From the NCBI RefSeq assembly GCF_018835585.1, contig NZ_JAHGVE010000033.1:1-37022 (forward strand): DNA of 37,022 nt. The letters are read 5' to 3'. Both the position numbers and the translations under genes were made by a program. Below the pieces are notes generated by a model. That model did not search any database and was not told where the DNA came from. It saw nothing but the letters and a program-made list of their open reading frames with translations. How positions within the stretch are numbered: position 1 is the stretch's first letter; each line of letters begins with the position of its first letter. The DNA is from Pelorhabdus rhamnosifermentans (lineage in GTDB: Bacteria; Bacillota; Negativicutes; UMGS1260). Below, in pieces: positions 14,018 to 21,595 of this stretch.

Positions 14018-14314
14018 ATGCATACTGTAACCATAGGAAAAGGCTTAAGTAGCTTACCTTGGCAAGTATTTGTGCCGGTAATGTTTGGCTTATCTATAGG
14101 CTGTATATATTTTGCAGTAACAATAAAGGGTAAATCTAAAGCATTAAATATTGTATGCTTTTGTACTGCTATTATGACATTTGTTATGGCAATAGAAAGA
14201 CTGGCAACCAATACAGGTATGCTTACACAATACTTGCCGTTTATAGATCCCATAGAGTTTAGCTTTTTAGGTATAGCACTAATTGTGCTTTTCTTTTTCG
14301 TAAAAACACCTTAG
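14018..14314 (+). CDS. small polytopic membrane protein, unknown
   Basis: A 98-residue protein with three likely membrane helices (PVMFGLSIGCIYFAVTI; IVCFCTAIMTFVMAI; FLGIALIVLFFFV). Start: TAGGAGATC upstream. It is co-transcribed with the 13366 gene and closed by a terminator at 14371. Small size and pairing would fit a holin, immunity or accessory membrane partner, but nothing shows which. Confidence 0.72.
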   Translation: MHTVTIGKGLSSLPWQVFVPVMFGLSIGCIYFAVTIKGKSKALNIVCFCTAIMTFVMAIERLATNTGMLTQYLPFIDPIEFSFLGIALIVLFFFVKTP

Positions 14315-14370
14315 CATACGAAGTCCGCATTGCAAACAACTTATTATAAATAATTTATATTTCTACATCA

Positions 14371-14408
14371 CCTTCAATAGGTTTATTCTGGTTGGAGGCT
14401 TTTTGTTT
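14371..14408 (+). terminator. terminator of the 13366-14314 unit
   Basis: CCTTCAA pairs with TTGGAGG (one G-U), followed by CTTTTTGTTTTG. Confidence 0.6.
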
Positions 14409-14485
14409 TGTACATCAAATATATTGTTTCCAGGCAAAATAATTATAGATTTAAATCTGTTTACAAGGAGGGCTAAAAAGCCATC

Positions 14486-15214
14486 TTAATTAGCTCGCTT
14501 TACCAGAGGGGAAAAACGCCGGCCGTTCCATTCATGCCTTGGTTTTCCTTCTTTATCATATGGTTCTTCAGTTTCAAATCCATAAGAACCATGAAATTTC
14601 ATTATTCCGTTTTGCACATAAAATGTAAATTGATATGTCCCCCAGTTCGTTTTAGGGCGCTTTGGGACTTTTTCTTCAGTCCAATGACCTTTTACAATAC
14701 TATACGACTCAAAAGAACCGTCAAAGGAACCTTTGTTGAATTTATAAGTACCACTAACTTTGTTACCATTTACTTCCAATGTAAGATCGAACTCTGTTTT
14801 TGTTGTATTTGGTCCGTCAAGATACGTATGATATTGTCCTGCAATATTCCTATGGTTCTCTTTCAACTTTTTCCACGTCTGATGCCTTCCAAACTCCGTT
14901 TCTTTTTCATGATCAATCACTAATAGTTCATTACTATAAATATGAATTTCCATATCTACATCCTCAAAAGTTTCGTTATAGGAGGTTTTATCTTTCCCCC
15001 TATATATTGAATCATGATCCAATTTTATTTGGGACCACTTTTTTTGACCTATTTTAAAATTAATAAGTTTCAATTTTCCAGTTACTTCTTCAAGCACTCC
15101 TTCATATGAATCTTTAATTTTAGTAACTCTTATAATTGTACCTTCTGCACCGTCACCATACCTTTCCCAAGTACCTATAAGTGGATCTTGTCTTTCCAAT
15201 GAATGTATCAACAT
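14486..15214 (-). CDS. hypothetical cytosolic beta-rich protein
   Basis: A 242-residue protein with no signal or membrane helix. Two similar halves each begin with a lipocalin-like phrase: IGTWERYGDGAEGTIIRVTK and IAGQYHTYLDGPNT. Beta strands follow (NGNKVSGTYKF, GTYQFTFYVQNG). This suggests a duplicated small beta-barrel fold. Shine-Dalgarno AGGAAGTG. It is a single gene on the minus strand of the cargo region. No function can be assigned. Confidence 0.75.
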   Translation of the reverse strand: MLIHSLERQDPLIGTWERYGDGAEGTIIRVTKIKDSYEGVLEEVTGKLKLINFKIGQKKWSQIKLDHDSIYRGKDKTSYNETFEDVDMEIHIYSNELLVIDHEKETEFGRHQTWKKLKENHRNIAGQYHTYLDGPNTTKTEFDLTLEVNGNKVSGTYKFNKGSFDGSFESYSIVKGHWTEEKVPKRPKTNWGTYQFTFYVQNGIMKFHGSYGFETEEPYDKEGKPRHEWNGRRFSPLVKRAN

Positions 15215-15287
15215 ATAAAATCACTTCCTGATATCATCTAGATAACATATTATGCTAACATTAATATATAAGTTCCTAAGGCGTTGG

Positions 15288-15411
15288 AATAAAAAAATGC
15301 CGCAGATCATGAGGAGTTAACGCACTTTTTTAGATCGACTTTTTCGCAATGGCGGCCAGTTGATTAACCTTAAACTCGGCTTGTTTTTGGATAGAGAGTT
15401 ATCTCAAAAAC
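15288..15411 (-). pseudogene. tyrosine recombinase fragment
   Basis: On the minus strand one frame reads IQKQAEFKVNQLAAIAKKSI, a TAA, then KSALTPHDLRHFF. PHDLRH is the catalytic box of tyrosine recombinases, and the preceding helix matches the usual ...AKKAGI... segment. Only this core remains, with an internal stop and no start or C-terminal tyrosine. The rest of the 15215-15565 gap shows nothing else. Confidence 0.7.
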
Positions 15412-15565
15412 GACCGTTTTAGGAACTATATACCAACCATTTAAATTCTAATGATTTTTTTACTAAATCAGTACCAAAACTATTACCCGAATTAAGGTCC
15501 CATTATCATCCTTTTTGGCACTATTACTTCATGCATATTTTATTTTGAAAGAGGGGGCGTACAGC

Positions 15566-15973
15566 ATGATACTTGGATACGCCAGAGTCAGTACATTCGA
15601 CCAAAGTTTAGATTGGTAAACAGATCAACTGCTTAAAGATGGGGGCGAGCACCTCATAAAGGCTATTTCAGGCACCAATGTGAATACATCATTTGGGGTA
15701 CAAAAGGAGGCTGTCAAAAAGCTGTGCATAGAGGACCATGGCCAGGGTGCTATAGGTTTCCAATTAAGCAATCAGACAAATTTCATTATGGGTAAGCCTA
15801 CGCCACTCATGGAAAGGCTTGTGTCAATAGTTCCGGAAGAAAGTATCATTTTAGACCCATTCGCCGGATCGGGCACGACGCTGGTGGCTGCCAAGAATAC
15901 TGATAGGCAGTTTATCGGGATTGAAAAAGGAAAAGAATATGCTGCAGTTGCAGGAAAACGGTTGAGCGCATAA
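15566..15973 (+). pseudogene. fused remnants: resolvase N-terminus and DNA methyltransferase C-terminus
   Basis: ATG at 15566 opens MILGYARVSTFDQSLDW, the catalytic start of a serine resolvase. A TAA at 15617-15619 then interrupts the frame, where Gln is expected. The same frame continues (TDQLLKDGGEHLIKAISGTN) and merges into a different gene. From about 15780 it reads GKPTPLMERLVS, then DPFAGSGTTLVAA and FIGIEKGKEY. This is the C-terminal motif I region of an N6-adenine DNA methyltransferase, open to 15973. A deletion probably joined two dead genes. Confidence 0.75.
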
Positions 15974-15977
15974 TCGA

Positions 15978-16015
15978 GGTCCATTCTGGTTGATTGCTGG
16001 AATGGACCGCTTTTT
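15978..16015 (+). terminator. terminator of the former methyltransferase gene
   Basis: GGTCCATTC (15978-15986) pairs perfectly with GAATGGACC (16000-16008), followed by GCTTTTTATT. Confidence 0.85.
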
Positions 16016-16100
16016 ATTATACAAATTTATCAACTTAAAAGGTGCTATTTGCTATATATAGAATTACGTAAATATAAAATATTTTTTGAGGTGATATTTG

Positions 16101-16607
16101 ATGGAATTGAAGGATATTTTAAATATAATAATTAGTGTAATAATATCGTTCAGTAGCTTTATTATAAAATCACATAGGGATTCGTCTAAACAAAAGAAAG
16201 TATTGGCATCTGCTTTTTTTGCCGAAATTGATAGTTTACAAAAACAATGGGAATGGGGTACACAAGGCGGACTTAAAAAGGTAGAAAATAATGAACCGGT
16301 GCCTTTAATATTTAATAGAGTGAGAGAAAATTATTTTACAGTTTATGATAAAAACGCTGATAAGATTGGAATGTTTGATCAAGAATTAGTAAAGGATTTA
16401 GTATATCTTTATAATGATGCTAAAGGCTTTCTCGACACAGTTGGAACATGGGAAGAGATGATTAAAAATCCAGATAAAGATAAAGTGGTAAATTTAGAAA
16501 TAATATTACGTAATTATTATAATATAATGGTTAAACAGCAAAATAACGTATTTGATAAGGCAAATAAAGTTAAGGACCAATTAAAAAGTATTATTGGTAG
16601 CAATTGA
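16101..16607 (+). CDS. membrane-anchored hypothetical protein
   Basis: A 168-residue protein. One N-terminal membrane helix (IIISVIISFSSFIIK) is followed by a charged, helical cytoplasmic or external domain (FFAEIDSLQKQWEWG, FDQELVKDLVYLYNDAKGFL). GAGGTGAT precedes the ATG. Its codon use and A/T content are extreme compared with the chromosomal genes, in keeping with recent transfer. A terminator follows. Not recognised. Confidence 0.7.
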   Translation: MELKDILNIIISVIISFSSFIIKSHRDSSKQKKVLASAFFAEIDSLQKQWEWGTQGGLKKVENNEPVPLIFNRVRENYFTVYDKNADKIGMFDQELVKDLVYLYNDAKGFLDTVGTWEEMIKNPDKDKVVNLEIILRNYYNIMVKQQNNVFDKANKVKDQLKSIIGSN

Positions 16608-16629
16608 GTCCTGCCTCTTGGCGGTGTAA

Positions 16630-16661
16630 AATAAGCCTCGCTGTTTGAGTGAGGCTTTATT
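16630..16661 (+). terminator. terminator after the 16101 gene
   Basis: AATAAGCCTCGCT pairs with AGTGAGGC-TTATT around a 5-nt loop, with T-rich 3' side. Confidence 0.8.
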
Positions 16662-16754
16662 ATTTTCTGCAATATTTGTATTAATTTGGCAGGAAATCGA
16701 TAATTTTGCATGAATATTATAAATAAATGTTTTAGTTAACTAAATTTTAAGGGG

Positions 16755-17337
16755 GTGTTTGTTATTCAGGACTTTTTTGGTTTTTTATTTTTATTGTCTT
16801 TATTAATTTTAATTGTTGGTATATTTAAACCGACGGCTGTGATTCGATGGGGAACAGTTCGAAATCGCAAAAGAGTACTATTAACTTATGGTATTACAAC
16901 CTTTGTGTTGATGATGCTGGTAGGTATTACAGCACCAAAGCCAACAGCAGAGTAGGTAGCCGCTAAAGCACTTACAAAGCAAACTCAGGCACAAGAAGAT
17001 GCAAAAATTAAAGCTGATAAGCAAGCAAAAGAAGAGGCTGATAAGAAGGCTAAAGCGGATCAGCGAGCAAAAGAAGAAGCTGAAAGAAACAAGCCGAAAC
17101 TTGAAGTTATTGAACATCATTCGGAAAATGGATATATAGTTGGTACAGCAAGAAACAATACAGATAAGAAATACGGTTATGCGCAAGTATCTATTAGTTG
17201 ATGATGACGGGAACCAAGTTGGTAGCACTTTAGCAAACGTAAATAATTTAGAGCCTCATGGACAATGGAAATTCAAAGCGGTAGTGTTAAATGACAATGT
17301 TAAAAAATATAAAATTGCAGAAATAAATGGTTTCTAA
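16755..17337 (+). pseudogene. broken FxLYD-domain membrane protein
   Basis: Three pieces of one gene. (a) 16755-16955: two membrane helices (FFGFLFLLSLLILIVGIF; ITTFVLMMLVGI) ending at an in-frame TAG. (b) The same frame after the TAG: an Ala/Lys/Glu coiled coil (KADKQAKEEADKKAK) and the start of a beta domain (NGYIVGTARNNTDKKYGYAQ), stopping at 17199. (c) Frame +1 from about 17200: DDDGNQVGSTLANVNNLEP, then GQWKFKAVV to 17337. Together (b) and (c) form an FxLYD domain (VxGxxxNxT...L.D..G...). An amber codon and a frameshift at the FxLYD strand itself inactivate it. GGGGGTG precedes the start. Confidence 0.8.
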
Positions 17338-17362
17338 AAAAATATGTTATCTGAAATAAAAG

Positions 17363-17390
17363 GCCTCCAACTATTTTGCTGGAGGCTTTG
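17363..17390 (+). terminator. terminator of the FxLYD pseudogene
   Basis: GCCTCCA (17363-17369) pairs with TGGAGGC (17380-17386), followed by TTTG. Confidence 0.7.
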
Positions 17391-17430
17391 AAATTATTAT
17401 ATGTTCTAGTCTGCTTAGATTAGTGTTCGT

Positions 17431-17444
17431 GTCCTCGGCACCAA
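17431..17444 (+). repeat. attR-like core, 14-bp direct repeat copy 2
   Basis: Exact copy of GTCCTCGGCACCAA found at the end of tRNA-Leu (246-259). It marks the right boundary of the 17-kb element. A strong terminator begins 15 bp further on, probably the displaced terminator of the tRNA operon. Confidence 0.8.
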
Positions 17445-17458
17445 AAAAAGCTAGTAAA

Positions 17459-17496
17459 ATCAAGGTCTCGCAGTTAGTGCGGGGCCTTGATTTTTT
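17459..17496 (+). terminator. strong terminator, probably the original tRNA-operon terminator
   Basis: ATCAAGGTCTCGC pairs with GCGGGGCCTTGAT (two G-U), followed by TTTTTT. Its position directly after the att copy fits a tRNA terminator pushed away by the insertion. Confidence 0.8.
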
Positions 17497-17554
17497 ATTA
17501 GTCCCTCGAGATGTGACTACTTTTTGACTACTTGAAGAATTTGGATGCCGTCTT

Positions 17555-17783
17555 TCAACTAATTTTTCAGCAATGCCTTCTTGAATTTTTTTGTGTTAAG
17601 AGTGTATTTATCATCGTGTAAGCGCTCGTTGCATGGCCTAGGCGAACCTGCATTAGTATGGCGAATAACATGAAAGTGAAGGCTGTCGTCTAATCCTAAC
17701 TTTCGAATTTTTTTGAAGTCATTGGATAAATTAGACGGTTCTTGTGGGGTTCCGTCTGAATTTGGAAAAATCAAATCGTACAT
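17555..17783 (-). pseudogene. tyrosine integrase remnant (second element)
   Basis: The minus strand encodes LIFPNSDGTPQEPSNLSNDF and LHFHVIRHTNAG, matching the C-terminal part of phage tyrosine integrases up to the H-xx-R-H box. The next part, VRLGHATSAYTMINTLL, is only in another frame. It corresponds to the RLGH..(S)..T..Y region, with the intervening residues and catalytic tyrosine context lost. It lies next to the att copy, where an integrase would sit, so an older element used the same tRNA-Leu. Confidence 0.75.
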
Positions 17784-17910
17784 TCCTTTATAACCTAGGC
17801 TAAAACTGCAAATATATTCATACTTCTTTGGTTATGGTAGGAATTTTTACTTTTTAATTTGTCGATAATGTGTATACCGTTACGACTAATATAGGAATAT
17901 TTGTTTTGTG

Positions 17911-18450
17911 TCAATTTCCGTTTTTAGAAGAATCATCGTCTAGATTATCAGGTAGTGGTTTGGCGGTTGCGGGACGCAAATTTAATGAAAAATCAGTTCT
18001 TTCAGATTGAATAAAGATTCCTTCTTGCCACATTTGAAAACGGTAATTTATGATGGCTAGTGCAGATGCGAGAATAAAGGCTATTAAGCCGGCATTAAAA
18101 TCAAGGAATCCCCTAATTCCAAACCAAGGTAAAACCAAGAATGCAAATACAGCATTAAAAATTACCTCTACAGTAGCATAAAGCCAGACATGACCGTAAG
18201 TAAATTTAAATATCCACATAGGAGTTATTGGAAAGAGTCCATATGTGTAAGATGACATCATTGCAAGTGGATAGGTGGTTTCTCGAAAATACCACCAACC
18301 ATTGGCAACTCCGGCCTCGCTAACGAGTATACTCATAAATCCAGACAATAAACCGACAGAAATATAACGCTTTACATCTTTTACAGGCATAATAAAAAGC
18401 GTTAGCCAGGGTAAAATTAACATGCCCCATAATAGCACTTGATTACTCAT
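17911..18450 (-). CDS. CBO0543-like integral membrane protein
   Basis: About 179 residues with five likely membrane helices and a hydrophilic C-terminus (NLRPATAKPLPDN). The motifs WWYFRETTYPLAMMSSYTYG and LFPITPMWIFKFTYGHVW resemble a family of clostridial/Bacillus membrane proteins of unknown function, often seen in sporeformers. The start is at 18450 because AGGAGGT lies 6 nt before it, inside an upstream in-frame ATG. It is the first complete gene beyond the element. Confidence 0.78.
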   Translation of the reverse strand: MSNQVLLWGMLILPWLTLFIMPVKDVKRYISVGLLSGFMSILVSEAGVANGWWYFRETTYPLAMMSSYTYGLFPITPMWIFKFTYGHVWLYATVEVIFNAVFAFLVLPWFGIRGFLDFNAGLIAFILASALAIINYRFQMWQEGIFIQSERTDFSLNLRPATAKPLPDNLDDDSSKNGN

Positions 18451-18521
18451 AATATACCTCCTCATGCTTTATGGTGGTATTATTGGCTTATTGTAGATTA
18501 AAGATACGAATAGCTAAAAAA

Positions 18522-18628
18522 AGACAAAGGCCGGATGCTACCAAAATCCGGCCTATTTCCGGGTACTCCCGGCGGGAGATAGTAGGTTGCATTGTGGCCA
18601 CAGATTTCCATAAGGTTGCTATCTCACG
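18522..18628 (-). ncRNA. candidate structured RNA, minus strand
   Basis: On the minus strand a perfect GGCCGGAT...ATCCGGCC hairpin (18537-18560) is followed by TTTGTCTTTTTTT, a clear terminator with no gene in front of it. Upstream, GAGATAG (18619-18625) pairs with CTATCTC (18576-18582) and encloses two GCAACC copies. A CCGGGAGTACCCGG hairpin lies between. A weak -10 (TAAAAT) lies at 18634-18639. A reading frame crosses the region but has no ribosome site. Confidence 0.45.
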
Positions 18629-18702
18629 ATCATTTTACACGATGGCTTATCTGTTTTGTGGGGTATTTCTCAAACGTAGCAACTATTATATAGGTGCGGA
18701 AA

Positions 18703-18775
18703 TAGAAAAAGCCAGGACCATAGGAGGCGCAATTCTGGCTAAAGACGTGTGAGAGTTGCCCGCTCTCAATATAAT
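18703..18775 (-). ncRNA. candidate small RNA with CCUCC in terminator loop, minus strand
   Basis: On the minus strand TGAGAG..CTCTCA forms a 5' hairpin (18750-18769). AGCCAGA...CTGGCT follows, with TTTTTC after it. The terminator loop contains GCGCCTCCTATGG, an anti-Shine-Dalgarno-like sequence of the sort used by Firmicute sRNAs. A palindrome TTAACAT-A-ATGTTAA (18788-18802) and an AT-rich -10-like stretch lie just upstream. No ORF. Confidence 0.42.
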
Positions 18776-18907
18776 ATATTCATAAAGTTAACATAATGTT
18801 AAACAAATATTGATGAAATAGAAAAAAACAGGACCTGCTTGTTAGTTATGGTTGGGAAAAAAGTAATAAAATATTATATGCACTATTATGATGTCCGGTT
18901 AATCAGC

Positions 18908-19036
18908 TTTTATACATGGAAAAGCCAGAGTCACAAATTGTCAAAAAACCCTGGCTTTAGGGGAGCTCATGGGAGCATCTTGCCCTAGTTATAAGATACT
19001 CCAGAATAACAATTTTATGCATGGAAAAGCCAGAGT
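18908..19036 (+). repeat. 24-bp near-identical direct repeat pair
   Basis: TTTTATACATGGAAAAGCCA.. at 18908-18931 recurs at 19013-19036 with one mismatch (24 bp). The first copy continues into a hairpin (AAAGCCAG with CTGGCTTT, 18921-18959) that would work as a terminator for minus-strand transcripts. Two short frames starting MEKPE follow the ATGs but have no ribosome sites. Apart from this repeat and the two candidate RNAs, I see nothing in 18451-19087. Confidence 0.6.
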
Positions 19037-19087
19037 TATTTAAAATGTGGTTTTGTCGAGAATAAGAAAATCACGCGCTATTAATGT

Positions 19088-19198
19088 TTAGAAAAAAATC
19101 AGTACTAATAGAGCCAAGACTATGATCCATAGGTTAGGTACTATAAACGCTATAATTCCTATGCTTAGCATAATGATAATAGCTAATATTATTAGCAT
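19088..19198 (-). CDS. 36-residue double-TM small protein
   Basis: ATG (complement of 19196-19198) follows TTGGAGGGCTG. The product is almost entirely hydrophobic: MLIILAIIIMLSIGIIAFIV, then PNLWIIVLALLVLIFF, a helical hairpin around Pro-Asn. Upstream on this strand AC-N16-CATACTATG is one base from the sigma-K consensus and also close to sigma-E. Such tiny membrane proteins are typical of sporulation, but the role is unknown. Confidence 0.65.
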   Translation of the reverse strand: MLIILAIIIMLSIGIIAFIVPNLWIIVLALLVLIFF

Positions 19199-19312
19199 AA
19201 TCAGCCCTCCAAGGTTATTTATTACATAGTATGATTTGATAAAATGAAAGTTAACGTAATATTGGAGTGAATAAGAAGAGCTGTTTGCAATGTGTTATAT
19301 CTCTTAGAAATT

Positions 19313-19350
19313 AACCCTAACTCGGTTTAGGCCGGGGTAGGGATGCTTTT
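19313..19350 (+). terminator. terminator-like hairpin, GGGGTAGGG family
   Basis: CCCTAACTCGG pairs with CCGGGGTAGGG, followed by ATGCTTTTTGG. It has no clear gene in front of it. Confidence 0.6.
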
Positions 19351-19400
19351 TGGGAGCTTCTGTGGGGGATTATGTATTAATATGAAAACAAATTCTTTAA

Positions 19401-19634
19401 TTAGTAACGGTGCCATATCCGACGGGGAGAAACAGGGGGATTGGACGGTGGTGTTTTTTTTGAAGTAGTTCTAGCTGTTGTTGGAACAGTAGTCGAATCT
19501 AAAATTACAAATGGAAGAGGAGCTGGCGGATAAAATATTTGTGCCAAACAATTGAAATTATCATCCAGTAGTGCAAATAAAATAAACCATGCCAATAAGA
19601 GAAAGCCCCTGTTGCAACAAGGAAATCTATTCAT
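19401..19634 (-). CDS. small exported Pro/Thr-rich protein
   Basis: A 77-residue protein. CAGGAGGG precedes the ATG. The N-terminal Cys-containing basic start (MNRFPCCNRG) leads into a hydrophobic helix (FLLLAWFILFALL). A Pro/Thr/Ser-rich tail follows (YPPAPLPFVI, TTVPTTARTTSKKTPPSNPP). It is likely membrane-anchored with an extended tail, as seen for spore-coat or cortex-associated proteins. A full sigma-K-type promoter lies upstream (19664-19691, minus). Confidence 0.75.
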   Translation of the reverse strand: MNRFPCCNRGFLLLAWFILFALLDDNFNCLAQIFYPPAPLPFVILDSTTVPTTARTTSKKTPPSNPPVSPRRIWHRY

Positions 19635-19663
19635 GAATCAATCCCTCCTGAAAATTACTACTC

Positions 19664-19691
19664 TAATCTATGCTGATTGTTATATAAATGT
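19664..19691 (-). promoter_or_regulatory. sigma-K-like promoter of the 19634 gene
   Basis: Minus strand: AC (19690-19691), 17 bp, CATAGATTA (19664-19672), an exact match to AC-N16/17-CATANNNTA, 30 bp before the start codon. Confidence 0.65.
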
Positions 19692-19835
19692 CCTGCTGTA
19701 TTGAGCAGCTAGCACACGAAGCCGTATTCTTCGGTAATGTTTGGGAGCTTTTTATTCGCTGTTTAAAAATTACTTTTATAGTAATAATAATCAAGAAAAA
19801 GGTATGTCGTAAAAAAGTAATAGGAGTATGCGAAT

Positions 19836-20399
19836 ATGAATTTAGCAAAATTCAGGATTAACATTCTGATCATACTTTGTCAAGTTATGGTACTAATAGG
19901 ATTAGCTCTGAAAGGACACTTTGATTATGTCCACAATGTGTTGATAACAGCAGGTATTTGGTTGATATATATGTTCTTAGAAGCAAGATATAAGCTGTAT
20001 ATGAATAATTTTGTTAGAGTGGCAGTAGGGATTACAATTCTTAGTGATAGTTTTTTTGGCTTTTATTTGGACATGTATTTGCGATCTCCGGGCTTTGATA
20101 GAATCCTTCACATTTTTGGAATTTATTCATTGTCGTTATTTACTTATATATTAGTTGTTCAATTTTTGGAAAATACGCTTAGTCGTCTCTTTAAATTTAT
20201 TTTTGTTCTTTGTTTAGGAATTAGTATTGGTGTAGTCAATGAAATTATGGAATTTCTTTCCGATACTTTATCACATTTACCAATTCCCAATCAGATTGGT
20301 TTGTTAGACACAGATTTGGATTTGCTTTCAAATGTTATCGGAGCATTTTATGCTGCCATTCATGCGACGTATTGGAACTTTGTTAATCGGAATTTTTAA
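19836..20399 (+). CDS. YjdF/DUF2238-like membrane protein
   Basis: A 187-residue polytopic protein with about six helices. The pattern FFGFYLDMYLRSPGFDRILHIFG, then VVNEIMEFLSD and DTDLDLLSNVIGA, matches the D..LH...E..E.....D...D...N..GA layout of the DUF2238 (YjdF) family of unknown function. Shine-Dalgarno ATAGGAG. A CCTCC...GGAGG hairpin after the gene (20441-20470) may end the transcript. Confidence 0.78.
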   Translation: MNLAKFRINILIILCQVMVLIGLALKGHFDYVHNVLITAGIWLIYMFLEARYKLYMNNFVRVAVGITILSDSFFGFYLDMYLRSPGFDRILHIFGIYSLSLFTYILVVQFLENTLSRLFKFIFVLCLGISIGVVNEIMEFLSDTLSHLPIPNQIGLLDTDLDLLSNVIGAFYAAIHATYWNFVNRNF

Positions 20400-20565
20400 C
20401 TTCCTAAATTCTGCGCCAGCTACTCATTTTACAGGATGTGGCCTCCAATCGACTTAATTCGGGAGGAGTTTCTTCATGAATTTCTCGTTATATTAATAAC
20501 TTGGATAAACATAAATATTAAGAAGCATAATATAAATGGTTTAAAACGGAAGGGGTGGTATGAGC

Positions 20566-20703
20566 ATGGAAAAAGAGGAAAGCAAAACGAATGCCTGCTT
20601 AGACTCTTTAGAAAATCCAGATCCAGATATAGCTTTAAATAATTTGGAGGAAAAGGAACTGCTTAGCATTGCTATGTCAAGCTATTATATATTATATCGG
20701 TAA
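20566..20703 (+). CDS. 45-residue acidic small protein
   Basis: ATG at 20566 follows AAGGGGTGG by 7 nt; an ATG two codons earlier overlaps that site. The protein is acidic and helical (MEKEESKTNACLDSLENPD, LNNLEEKELLSIAMSS, YYILYR). Upstream AC-N15-CATAATATA has a perfect sigma-K -10 but a spacer one base short. A terminator follows at 20726. Not recognised. Confidence 0.55.
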   Translation: MEKEESKTNACLDSLENPDPDIALNNLEEKELLSIAMSSYYILYR

Positions 20704-20725
20704 TTACATTAATAAACGTAATTGA

Positions 20726-20750
20726 TGGTCCGACATCGGGCCACTTTTTA
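20726..20750 (+). terminator. terminator after the 45-residue gene
   Basis: TGGTCC pairs with GGGCCA around GACATC, followed by CTTTTTATTT. Confidence 0.75.
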
Positions 20751-20835
20751 TTTGTGTAATTTCCAGTAATACCGCTAACACTAATGAACTGTAAAATAAT
20801 AAATGGGGAGGGTGGAACGGGCGTGAACGTGCATA

Positions 20836-20865
20836 GAAAAAGCCAGGACTCATTGAGTCCTAGCT
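20836..20865 (-). terminator. minus-strand terminator of the 21009 gene
   Basis: On the minus strand AGCTAGGACTC pairs with GAGTCCTGGCT (one mismatch, 3-nt loop), followed by TTTTTC, directly after the stop at 20881. Confidence 0.75.
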
Positions 20866-20880
20866 TAGGAGAGAAAATTG

Positions 20881-21009
20881 TTACGGTGTTAGCTTTTCCG
20901 AGTGGTCGGATTGCCTTTTTTCTCTAGAAGGTCTGGGAGTAGTCATATTCTTTAATGCTCGTTTTTCCTTATCCCACTCACTTGTACTATCACGATGCTT
21001 CTCACGCAT
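20881..21009 (-). CDS. 42-residue basic hydrophilic protein
   Basis: ATG (complement of 21007-21009) follows an ideal CAGGAGGTGATG. Entirely hydrophilic and charged: MREKHRDSTSEWDKEKRALK, then TPRPSREKRQSDHSEK. No membrane segment. It could be a nucleic-acid-binding or intrinsically disordered spore protein. The strong ribosome site and the dedicated terminator make it a credible gene. Not recognised. Confidence 0.65.
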   Translation of the reverse strand: MREKHRDSTSEWDKEKRALKNMTTPRPSREKRQSDHSEKLTP

Positions 21010-21064
21010 AACATCATCACCTCCTGATGTTAGTTTTTACAAAATTATGAGTAAAATTCAATAT

Positions 21065-21093
21065 AAAAAAAGCCAAGATTGACTGCTCTTGGT
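21065..21093 (-). terminator. minus-strand terminator
   Basis: On the minus strand CCAAGA pairs with TCTTGG, followed by CTTTTTTT. The upstream gene could be the one at 21209-21370, which also has its own hairpin. Confidence 0.6.
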
Positions 21094-21208
21094 TGGGGAG
21101 AAGTAAATTATTACTTATAGGATTTCCGATAAATTGCGAAGGATAACTTTGACCATTTATTGGATGAAAATGTTATGCGTATATGCTACTGGTATGAAAA
21201 AGGGCCGT

Positions 21209-21370
21209 CTAAAGACGGTCCCCGGGGGATTCGACTTCCATTAAACGGACTTCGTTTTGATAAGGAAGGGGCCGGGTACTTGCGACGTCAAAATAAGCAT
21301 CGGTAAAAGTTTCTGCAATGACTGTATCACCAGTATCAATACCATCAAGAAAAACTCTGTACGCTGGCAT
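21209..21370 (-). CDS. 53-residue hypothetical protein
   Basis: ATG (complement of 21368-21370) follows AGGGGGTGATT. Sequence MPAYRVFLDGIDTGDTVIAE, TFTDAYFDVASTRPLPY, ending EVESPGDRL. It looks like a small beta-rich soluble protein. The GACCGTCT..AGACGGCC hairpin overlapping its stop, followed by CTTTTTC, is its terminator. Upstream AC-N17-CATAATGAA is one base from a sigma-K promoter. Not recognised. Confidence 0.68.
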   Translation of the reverse strand: MPAYRVFLDGIDTGDTVIAETFTDAYFDVASTRPLPYQNEVRLMEVESPGDRL

Positions 21371-21595
21371 ATAATCACCCCCTAAGTTAGTGTTTGATTT
21401 AATCTAATTCATTATGCGGGAATTAAGAAAGTAGTTTATCTGCTTATTGTGAGACAAAGTGTCGTTTATGAGAATGCTGGATGGTCAGCTTTCTTTATAT
21501 ATAAATGTAATAATATGTAATAATTTGTTTGAGACAAATATCCCAAAATGTGGTATTATGGGGCTTGTGAGATAATTTGTTGAAAGGTGAGATTA

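Noticed and set aside
18471-18752. 93-codon plus-strand frame
   Set aside because: No ribosome site, crosses two strong hairpins and has unlikely composition.
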